Assembly: GCA_017940705.1 (NCBI GenBank)
Contig: JAGAYB010000109.1
Coordinates: forward strand, 1 to 6,308
Reading direction: 5' to 3'
Source of the DNA: Selenomonas sp.
GTDB taxonomy: Bacteria; Bacillota_C; Negativicutes; Selenomonadales; Selenomonadaceae
Length of the DNA stretch: 6,308 nucleotides
In this document: positions 1 to 5,952 of the stretch, piece by piece
Numbering within the stretch: position 1 is the stretch's first letter
Layout: each line of letters starts with the position of its first letter
Made by a program: the position numbers and the translations under genes
Notes under the pieces: model-generated
What the model saw: only the letters and a program-made list of their open reading frames with translations
What the model was told of the DNA's origin: nothing
Database searches by the model: none

Positions 1-1
1 A

Positions 2-1243
2 GTGGTATGGGCAGGCATTATGGCAGCCAATCAGTATAAAGGCGGTTCCGGTGACGGTGCTAGCGGCGATGTGGTCGAGAAGAAGGACGATATCGTAAGG
101 GTGCTGATTCTTGGCGTGGACCGGCGTGACGGTGATGTGGGCCGCAGTGATACCATGATGGTGGCAGCCATTGACAAGGACAAGAAAAATGCGGCTTTGC
201 TGTCGGTGCCCCGTGATACACGGGTGGCTATCGAGGGCAATGGCTATGAGAAGATAAATCATGCCTACGCTTATGGCGGCCATAAGCTCAGCCAGCAGGC
301 CGTGGAGCAGCTGCTCGGTCATCCTATAGACCATTACGTCATCATTGATACAAAGGCCTTTTCGCGTATTATTGACGCATTGGACGGCGTGGACATCAAT
401 GTGGAAAAGCGCATGTATTATGAAGACCCTTGGGATGATAACGGCGGACTGGTCATTGACCTCTACCCCGGAGAGCAGCATTTAAACGGCGAAAAGGCTA
501 TCCAATATGTGCGCTATCGTGACGGTGAAGGCGATATTGGCCGTATCGGCCGTCAGCAGAAGTTTATGAAAGCGGTGCTGGCCAAAATCGTATCGCCCAG
601 TGTGCTGCCGCGCCTGCCTAAGCTGGTAGAAGAGATACGTTCTGCTTTGCAGACGGACATGAGCCTTACAGAATTGCTGGAATTTGCCGGAATGATTAAG
701 GATGTGCATGACACAGGCCTGACGGCGCAGATGGTGCCGGGACAGCCTGCCTATATAAAGGATGTCAGCTACTGGATTCCCGACATTACGGATTTGCGCG
801 CGCTGATGACCGAGCAGCTGGGGCTGACGCAGACTGCCGAGGAGCAGGAACAGGCGCAGGCGGCAGAGGATGCCTATATGAAGAATTTGCCGGCCGGGAT
901 AAAATTGTTAAGCGACAAGAAGAACTCCGGCAATGTCGTGGCTGCGGAAAAGGCGGTGCAGGAACGCAAGGAGCCGATGAAGCCGCAGGAAATTTCCGTC
1001 ATGGTCATCAATGACAGCGGCATTAACGGTGCGGCTGCGGAGGTGGCCGGGATTTTGCAGCGCAAGGGCTTTGTGATTTCCGGCGTGGAAACTGGCAAGA
1101 CCAGCTCCCGGACACAGACGACGATAACAACGTCCACGCGCAATACGGATGTATTCTACGGTATGCCCTTTCCCTGCGTGATTATGGACGGCGGCAGCTC
1201 TAATCAGGCCGTGGTGCATATCGGACAGGATTATAAGAAATAA
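2..1243 (+). CDS. LCP-family (LytR-CpsA-Psr) cell-wall glycopolymer ligase with C-terminal LytR_C domain, 5'-partial
   Basis: LCP proteins are membrane-anchored enzymes on the outer face of the cytoplasmic membrane. They transfer undecaprenyl-linked glycopolymers (teichoic acid, capsule or similar) onto peptidoglycan. Visible here, numbering from the first codon in the window: the tail of a hydrophobic segment (about 1-9), which is probably the end of an N-terminal membrane anchor, then a Gly/Ser/Asp linker (13-23). The LCP catalytic domain follows, with LGVDRR (37-42), GRSDTMM (47-53), SVPRDTRV (68-75), KINHAY (84-89) and YVRYRDGEGDIGRIGRQQ (about 169-186); these Arg/Asp residues bind the polyprenyl pyrophosphate and metal in the family. 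A Glu/Gln/Ala-rich stretch (about 278-330) leads to a LytR_C domain from about 330 (VMVINDSGINGAAAEVAGIL). The reading frame is open to the left edge, so the true start and most of the anchor lie outside; the GTG at position 2 is unlikely to be the start. The stop is TAA at 1241-1243, followed by a hairpin. The family is certain; the polymer transferred cannot be told. Confidence 0.93.
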   Translation: MVWAGIMAANQYKGGSGDGASGDVVEKKDDIVRVLILGVDRRDGDVGRSDTMMVAAIDKDKKNAALLSVPRDTRVAIEGNGYEKINHAYAYGGHKLSQQAVEQLLGHPIDHYVIIDTKAFSRIIDALDGVDINVEKRMYYEDPWDDNGGLVIDLYPGEQHLNGEKAIQYVRYRDGEGDIGRIGRQQKFMKAVLAKIVSPSVLPRLPKLVEEIRSALQTDMSLTELLEFAGMIKDVHDTGLTAQMVPGQPAYIKDVSYWIPDITDLRALMTEQLGLTQTAEEQEQAQAAEDAYMKNLPAGIKLLSDKKNSGNVVAAEKAVQERKEPMKPQEISVMVINDSGINGAAAEVAGILQRKGFVISGVETGKTSSRTQTTITTSTRNTDVFYGMPFPCVIMDGGSSNQAVVHIGQDYKK

Positions 1244-1248
1244 TTTTT

Positions 1249-1271
1249 CAGACGGAGCTTTGCTCCGTCTG
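1249..1271 (+). terminator. Hairpin after the LCP gene, probable intrinsic terminator
   Basis: This is a perfect 10-bp inverted repeat, CAGACGGAGC / GCTCCGTCTG, with a TTT loop, starting five bases after the LCP stop codon. The downstream tract (CTTGTCTATATATTT) is U-rich but interrupted, so termination may be only partial. The hairpin also lies in the 57-nt gap ahead of the ABC-F gene, so it could act as a leader element if transcription reads through. Confidence 0.72.
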
Positions 1272-1286
1272 CTTGTCTATATATTT

Positions 1287-1292
1287 GAGGTG
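1287..1292 (+). promoter_or_regulatory. Ribosome-binding site of the ABC-F gene (supports a TTG start)
   Basis: GAGGTG lies 8 nt ahead of the TTG at 1301, which is ideal spacing. The next in-frame candidate, ATG at 1319, has its AAAGGTG directly abutting it and would remove the first beta-strand that ABC-F proteins normally carry. The TTG is therefore preferred. Confidence 0.75.
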
Positions 1293-1300
1293 AAAAGTAT

Positions 1301-3283
1301 TTGGGTATTTTAAAGGTGATGAATCTGGCTAAGTCCTTCGGCATTGAAGAACTGTTTAAGGATGTAAACTTCGAGGTACGGGGCAGTGATAAAGTGGGGC
1401 TGGTAGGCGCCAACGGCGCCGGCAAGACCACCCTTATGCGCATTATTCTCGGCGAGGAGGAGGCCGACAGCGGCACGGTACAGCTGGATGCGGCTGAGAC
1501 AATCGGCTATGTGGAACAGCAGGCTGACTTTGGTGAAGGTACGCTCTATGATGAATTTTTGCGCGCCTTTGAGGATATTATTGAGCTGGGACAGCGCAAG
1601 CGGCAGCTGGAAAAGAAAATCGCGCAGGCTGCTGATGAGGAACTGCTGGAGACTTACGGCAAGGTCGTGGAGCAGTTTGAGCAGTTAAACGGCTATGAGT
1701 TTGAAAGCCGTATCAAGCGCGTGGCTTATGGTCTGGGCTTTTATGACGATGATTTGCAGAAGGATGTGCAGCATTTTTCCGGCGGACAGAAGACGCGTAT
1801 CTGTCTGGCCAAGGCGCTCCTGCGTGAGCCGGATTTTCTCTTTTTGGACGAACCCACCAACCATTTGGACATACAGATGATTGAATGGCTGGAAGGCTTT
1901 TTGCGTACCTATCGGGGCGGTGTGCTGATTATTTCCCATGACCGCTATTTTCTGGACAAGGTGGCCAGCCGGATTGTGGAGCTGGATAACCATACGGCGG
2001 TGGCTTACGAGGGCAATTATACCTATTTCATGCGCGTCAAGACAGCCCGGCGGGAGGCCTTGAAGTCGGCCTATGAAAAGCAGCAGGAGCATATCAAAAA
2101 GACGGAGGAATACATCCGCAAGTATAAGGCCGGGATAAAATCCAAGCAGGCGCGGGGCAGGCAGAGCCAGCTTAATCGGCTGGAACGGATTGTGCTGCCT
2201 CCGGAGGCTGCGGCCTTTAATTACTTTGCGTTCCATAAACCGCCGGAATGTGCCCAGCGCGTGGCTGAGCTGGAGGAAGTGGGCTTTTCCTATGGTGCCG
2301 AGCCGGTGTTTAAGGATGTGTCACTGCTTATCCGCAATGGTGACGGTGTGGCACTGGTGGGGCCCAATGGCGCCGGCAAGACAACCCTGCTGAAAATTTT
2401 GGTTGGGGAACTTACTGCCGGTCAGGGACGGATAAAAATCGGCAGCCGGGTGAAAATCGGGTATTTTTCCCAGCAGCACGAGGGCCTGCACATGGATATG
2501 ACGGTGCTGGACGAAATCATGTATACCTACGGTGTGGACGAGGAACAGGCGCGCCGCTATTTGGGAGCCTTTCTCTTCCACGGGGATGAGGTGCTGCGCA
2601 AAATCGGCGACCTCTCCGGCGGTGAGCAGTCCCGGGTGGCCTTCCTGAAGCTGATGCTGACAGGTGCCAATTTCCTTATATTGGACGAACCGACCAACCA
2701 TTTGGACATTCCGGCCAGAGAAGCGGTGGAGGAGGCCTTGATGGCTTATCCCGGCACTTTTTTGACGGTGTCCCATGACCGTTATTTTCTGGCAAAGGTG
2801 GCAAACTGCACGCTGGAATTAGAAAACGGCGGCCTGACGGAGTATAATGGTGGGTATGAATATTATTTAATGAAGAAGGCGGCGCAGCAGGAGGCTGAGG
2901 CCGAGGCACAGCAGGCCGCGGAAGCGGCGGTAAAACTGAAGGCCCAGCGTGAAAAAGAAAAGCGCGCCAAAGAGGCGAAGAAGGCCGGCAGGCAGGTTTT
3001 GAGCACTGCTGAGGAACGGGCACGGCAGGCCGCCAAAGAGAGAGCCGAGGCCGGTAAAATCCAGAGCATGAGCGACAGCAAGCGGCAGGAGCTCATTCAG
3101 CGCGCGGAGGCTGAAATCGCTATGGCAGAGGCAGAGCTAAAGGGTTTGGAAATGCAGATGAACCAGCCGGAAGTACAGGCTGACCCGGCTGAGAGCCAGC
3201 GTATTGCCGAGGAATATGCTGCCAAGGAACAGGAAATTGAGGAGCGTTATGCCAGATGGGAGCGTCTGGCTGCCAGTGAGTAA
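1301..3283 (+). CDS. ABC-F family ATPase (YdiF/Uup-like) with C-terminal coiled coil
   Basis: This is a soluble tandem-ATPase protein without membrane segments. ABC-F members bind the ribosomal E site to act on stalled or initiating translation; Uup-type members are also linked to DNA branch processing. The length is 660 aa, usual for the group. Nucleotide-binding domain 1 has Walker A GANGAGKTT (36-44), signature FSGGQ (159-163), Walker B ending LDEPTNHLD (182-190) with catalytic E184, and H-switch H213. The inter-domain helical linker (about 240-298) is rich in Lys/Arg/Gln and matches the P-site tRNA interaction region. Domain 2 has Walker A GPNGAGKTT (354-362), signature LSGGE (438-442), Walker B with D462/E463, and H492. 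All catalytic residues are intact. The tail has an Ala/Glu/Lys/Arg-rich stretch (about 526-585), then a two-helix coiled coil (about 592-656) with the Uup-type turn NQPEVQADP and ending YARWERL. The short linker loop argues against the antibiotic-resistance ABC-F class. It starts with TTG and is probably the first gene of the operon with recD2. The family is sure; the exact subfamily and role are not. Confidence 0.94.
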   Translation: MGILKVMNLAKSFGIEELFKDVNFEVRGSDKVGLVGANGAGKTTLMRIILGEEEADSGTVQLDAAETIGYVEQQADFGEGTLYDEFLRAFEDIIELGQRKRQLEKKIAQAADEELLETYGKVVEQFEQLNGYEFESRIKRVAYGLGFYDDDLQKDVQHFSGGQKTRICLAKALLREPDFLFLDEPTNHLDIQMIEWLEGFLRTYRGGVLIISHDRYFLDKVASRIVELDNHTAVAYEGNYTYFMRVKTARREALKSAYEKQQEHIKKTEEYIRKYKAGIKSKQARGRQSQLNRLERIVLPPEAAAFNYFAFHKPPECAQRVAELEEVGFSYGAEPVFKDVSLLIRNGDGVALVGPNGAGKTTLLKILVGELTAGQGRIKIGSRVKIGYFSQQHEGLHMDMTVLDEIMYTYGVDEEQARRYLGAFLFHGDEVLRKIGDLSGGEQSRVAFLKLMLTGANFLILDEPTNHLDIPAREAVEEALMAYPGTFLTVSHDRYFLAKVANCTLELENGGLTEYNGGYEYYLMKKAAQQEAEAEAQQAAEAAVKLKAQREKEKRAKEAKKAGRQVLSTAEERARQAAKERAEAGKIQSMSDSKRQELIQRAEAEIAMAEAELKGLEMQMNQPEVQADPAESQRIAEEYAAKEQEIEERYARWERLAASE

Positions 3284-3308
3284 GAGGTCAGGTATTGCGG
3301 GGCCGCAG

Positions 3309-3315
3309 AAAGGAG
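3309..3315 (+). promoter_or_regulatory. Ribosome-binding site deciding the recD2 start (GTG 3322)
   Basis: AAAGGAG lies 6 nt ahead of GTG at 3322 and is the strongest Shine-Dalgarno sequence in the window. A longer in-frame version from TTG at 3295 is preceded by the weaker GAGGT (3284-3288), also 6 nt away, so it cannot be excluded. Confidence 0.68.
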
Positions 3316-3321
3316 CAGGCA

Positions 3322-5541
3322 GTGGCGACAGGTTTTGAGACAATGCCCCTGAACTTCGGGGGAGAGGCACAAAATGAAGAACTTTCCGGGTTGGTGGACA
3401 GCGTGATTTTTGCCAGTGACGATGGCAAATTTGCAGTCTTTCGCCTGCAGCCTGCCGGACAGAACAGCCGGATAAGCGTCACGCTGAATGCGGAACCGCC
3501 GCTGGTGGGACAGCAGGTACATTTGACTGGCCAATGGGTGACACATCCCCGGTTTGGTCAGCAGTTCAGGGCGCAGAGCATTCATTTGGAGGCACCTACC
3601 AGTGTGGAGGGGATTGAGCGCTTTCTGTCCTCGGGGGTTATTGACGGCGTGGGCCCTGCCATGGCCAGACGGCTGGTGGCGAAGTTTGGCGCCGATACCC
3701 TGACGGTGATTGAGACTAAGCCCCATCTGCTGCAGCAGGTGGAGGGCATTGGCAAAAAGACGGCCCAGAAGATTGTGGAATCCTATACTGCCCAGTCGGA
3801 ACTGCGCGAAATCATGCTGTGGCTGGAAAGCCACGGCGTTTCCGGGGCGCTGGCGGCGAAGATTTTCAAAAAATACAGCTCCTTTGCGCTGGATGTGCTG
3901 GAGAATCATCCCTATAAGCTGGCGCAGGAAGTCGAGGGCATTGGCTTTGCGACAGCCGATGCCATTGCCGCCAGCCTGGGTATGGCCGGGGACGATGAAA
4001 ACCGCATTGCCGCCGGGATTGATTACGCCCTGCAGCAGATATCCCTCAGCGGTCATTGCTGTATTCCCGAAGAACCGCTGATTCAGCGGACGGCGAAATT
4101 ATTGCGGGTGGACGGGCTCAGCGTGGCCGAGGTGCTGAAAAAGCAGCTGCAAAAACAACGGCTGGCGGTGGAGTCTTTAGGGGGGCAGACGCTGATATAT
4201 TCCCCGTACCTTTACCGGGCAGAGCAGAAGGTGGCCAGAAAGCTCCTGTATCTGCAGCGCTATGCTGATGAACTGAGTGTAGCCAGCCCGGAGCAGATGG
4301 TGGCGGACTGGGAAGAGCTGACAGGCCTTGATTTAGCGGAGGCGCAGCGCAAGGCCATGGCGGCGGTGCTGACCCATGGGATTTTCGTGCTGACCGGCGG
4401 TCCCGGTACGGGCAAGACTACGGTGGTGCGCGGCATTATTGATATGCTGGAAATGGCAGGCTGTGAGATACTTTTAGGCGCACCTACCGGACGCGCGGCC
4501 AAACGGTTGGCGGAAGCCACGGGCCGGAAAACCATGACTGTACACCGTATGCTGGAGGCGCAGGGAGGGCGTCAGGAAGACGGTTCATCCATGTTTGCCA
4601 AGGACGCTGACGAACAGCTGGAGGCTGACGCCATAATTTTGGACGAGGTTTCCATGATGGACATTGTGCTGATGCAGCACTTTCTGGCAGCTGTCCCCGA
4701 TGGCTGTCATGTGATACTGGTAGGTGACGTTGACCAGCTGCCGGCTGTCGGCCCGGGGGCGGTGCTGAAGGATATCCTGCGCTCGGAGGTTATTCCCAGC
4801 GTGCGCCTGACGGAGGTGTTCCGGCAGGACGAAGCGGGCAGCATTGTCCTCAATGCCCATGCCATCAATGCCGGACGCCTGCCGGTGTGCAAAAATGAGG
4901 GTGACTTCCAGTTTTGGGAGATAAATGACGCCGCTGTGACGGCACAAAGCATTGTCAAATTGTGTACCAAAATCCTGCCGGCTAAGGGCTGGAATCCGCT
5001 GACGGATGTGCAGGTGCTCTCGCCCATGCACCGGCAGGAATGCGGAGTGGAAAATCTCAATAAGCTCCTGCAGGCGGCGCTCAATCCTCCGGCGCCGCAC
5101 AAGGCCGAGTACACGAGCAGCGTCCGCACCTTCCGCCTGTATGACAAAGTCATGCAGACGAAAAATAACTACACGAAGATGGTTTTTAACGGCGATATTG
5201 GCTTTATCACTGAGGTGGAAGCCGACCATCTGACGGTAAAATTCAGTGAAGACCTGGAAGTGGACTACGAAAAAAATGAGCTGACAGAATTGCAGCTGGC
5301 CTATGCCATGAGCGTGCATAAAAGTCAGGGCAGTGAATATCCCGTGATTATCCTGCCACTGACGCCGGGGCATTACATCATGCTGCAGCGCAACCTGCTG
5401 TATACGGCGGTGACCAGAGCAAGCAAGCAGGTAATCCTGTTGGGCACCAAGGCGGCGCTCAACACGGCGGTGGAAAACGACCGCACCAGAAAACGCTACA
5501 CCCTGCTGGCAGAACGGCTGGCCGGTGTCCTGACGGAGTGA
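3322..5541 (+). CDS. recD2: ATP-dependent RecD-like DNA helicase RecD2 (YrrC type)
   Basis: RecD2 is a superfamily 1B helicase that unwinds DNA 5'-3' without RecB/RecC and works in replication-fork maintenance, mismatch and recombinational repair. With the GTG start it has 739 aa, the normal size for RecD2. An N-terminal OB-like region begins near LSGLVDSVIF (21-30). Helix-hairpin-helix motifs follow around GVIDGVGPAMARR (105-117), VEGIGKKTAQKIV (140-152) and VEGIGFATADAI (204-215). These N-terminal domains separate RecD2 from RecBCD-type RecD. Helicase motifs: I GGPGTGKTT (359-367), Ia APTGRAAKRL (387-396), II DEVSMMD (441-447), III GDVDQLPAVG (468-477), IV EVFRQ (498-502), an SH3-like insertion with DKVMQTKNNY (608-617), V/VI SVHKSQGSE (664-672) and YTAVTRA (694-700). 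All key residues are present. It lies 38 nt after the ABC-F gene and 23 nt before the DUF1232 gene, so co-transcription is likely. The start codon is the only real doubt (TTG 3295 would add 9 residues). Confidence 0.95.
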   Translation: MATGFETMPLNFGGEAQNEELSGLVDSVIFASDDGKFAVFRLQPAGQNSRISVTLNAEPPLVGQQVHLTGQWVTHPRFGQQFRAQSIHLEAPTSVEGIERFLSSGVIDGVGPAMARRLVAKFGADTLTVIETKPHLLQQVEGIGKKTAQKIVESYTAQSELREIMLWLESHGVSGALAAKIFKKYSSFALDVLENHPYKLAQEVEGIGFATADAIAASLGMAGDDENRIAAGIDYALQQISLSGHCCIPEEPLIQRTAKLLRVDGLSVAEVLKKQLQKQRLAVESLGGQTLIYSPYLYRAEQKVARKLLYLQRYADELSVASPEQMVADWEELTGLDLAEAQRKAMAAVLTHGIFVLTGGPGTGKTTVVRGIIDMLEMAGCEILLGAPTGRAAKRLAEATGRKTMTVHRMLEAQGGRQEDGSSMFAKDADEQLEADAIILDEVSMMDIVLMQHFLAAVPDGCHVILVGDVDQLPAVGPGAVLKDILRSEVIPSVRLTEVFRQDEAGSIVLNAHAINAGRLPVCKNEGDFQFWEINDAAVTAQSIVKLCTKILPAKGWNPLTDVQVLSPMHRQECGVENLNKLLQAALNPPAPHKAEYTSSVRTFRLYDKVMQTKNNYTKMVFNGDIGFITEVEADHLTVKFSEDLEVDYEKNELTELQLAYAMSVHKSQGSEYPVIILPLTPGHYIMLQRNLLYTAVTRASKQVILLGTKAALNTAVENDRTRKRYTLLAERLAGVLTE

Positions 5542-5550
5542 CCCTGTAGA

Positions 5551-5556
5551 TAGGAG
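5551..5556 (+). promoter_or_regulatory. Ribosome-binding site of the DUF1232 gene (decides ATG 5565)
   Basis: TAGGAG lies 8 nt ahead of ATG at 5565. The in-frame GTG at 5556 uses the last base of this site, so initiation there would lack its own Shine-Dalgarno sequence. Confidence 0.75.
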
Positions 5557-5564
5557 TGGTAAAG

Positions 5565-5933
5565 ATGCGGAGAATCCTGACTTTTTTAAAACTGTTTCGT
5601 TATGATTTGCTGGTGATGCTGGTGGCGCTAAAGCACCGGGATACGCCGAAAAACGTCAAGGGGCTGCTGCTGGCGGCGATTTTGTACCTGCTGAGCCCTG
5701 TGGACCTGCTTCCCGATGCCATTCCCCTGGCCGGGGTAATCGACGATGTGGTGATTGTACCGGCGGCGGTGATGGGGCTGACGAAAATGCTGCCCCGTCA
5801 TGTGCGTTATCAGGCTGAGGAGCAGGCCGGGCGGATGCTCCGCTATATGCCGGTGATTATGGCAGCGGCCTCCCTGTTTGTGCTGTGCTGGGTAGCGCTG
5901 CTCATCTACGGTCTGTACCGCCTGATTTTCTAA
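5565..5933 (+). CDS. DUF1232 (YkvA-like) small membrane protein of unknown function
   Basis: This is a 122-aa protein. The diagnostic DUF1232 core is clear: a hydrophobic run leading to YLLSPVDLLPDAIPLAGVID (41-60), followed by a further Asp (D61). The Pro/Asp pattern S-P-x-D-x-x-P-D-x-x-P-x-x-G-x-x-D-D is the family hallmark. Hydrophobic segments are seen at about 33-49, 55-72 and, most convincingly as a true transmembrane helix, 97-118 near the C-terminus. The N-terminus is basic (MRR), with a short amphipathic helix before KHRDTPKN (23-30). The family is widespread in bacteria and has no established biochemical function. The gene sits between recD2 and topB with 23-nt and 19-nt gaps, so it is most likely co-expressed with both, but the context does not define its job. 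A membrane-associated role is an inference from hydrophobicity alone. Confidence 0.88.
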   Translation: MRRILTFLKLFRYDLLVMLVALKHRDTPKNVKGLLLAAILYLLSPVDLLPDAIPLAGVIDDVVIVPAAVMGLTKMLPRHVRYQAEEQAGRMLRYMPVIMAAASLFVLCWVALLIYGLYRLIF

Positions 5934-5939
5934 TGTTAT

Positions 5940-5945
5940 GAGGTG
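5940..5945 (+). promoter_or_regulatory. Ribosome-binding site of topB
   Basis: GAGGTG lies 7 nt ahead of GTG at 5953. It supports the GTG start, which also gives the N-terminus expected for topoisomerase III (MRLYIAEKPS). Confidence 0.75.
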
Positions 5946-5952
5946 TAATAAA

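Noticed and set aside
1273..1286. TATATT (1280-1285) as a -10 box for the ABC-F gene
   Set aside because: A start point about 7 nt downstream would fall at the end of the Shine-Dalgarno sequence, leaving no usable leader, and no TTGACA-like -35 box lies at 16-18 nt upstream.
1319..1321. ATG as the start of the ABC-F gene
   Set aside because: The upstream AAAGGTG abuts the ATG, and the N-terminal strand expected in ABC-F proteins would be lost; TTG 1301 has GAGGTG at 8 nt.
1406..1420. GGCGCC-AAC-GGCGCC hairpin
   Set aside because: It falls within the Walker A coding sequence (Gly-Ala-Asn-Gly-Ala) of the ABC-F gene and is explained by codon use; no U-tract follows.
1301..3283. Antibiotic-resistance ABC-F protein (Msr/Vga/Lsa type)
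   Set aside because: The inter-domain linker has a short basic loop instead of the extended resistance loop, the tail is Uup-like, and the gene sits in a housekeeping context.
3247..4056. 269-codon open frame on the - strand opposite the start of recD2
   Set aside because: It lies antisense to a clear helicase gene, has no recognisable domain and a composition typical of a reverse-strand shadow. The same applies to - strand frames at 4585-5373, 1685-2236, 2321-2776 and 908-1219.
3322..5541. RecBCD-type RecD subunit
   Set aside because: The long N-terminal region with OB-like and helix-hairpin-helix motifs is specific to RecD2, and no recB or recC gene is present nearby.
5556..5558. In-frame GTG as the start of the DUF1232 gene
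   Set aside because: It uses the last base of the TAGGAG ribosome-binding site that serves ATG 5565, and has no good site of its own.
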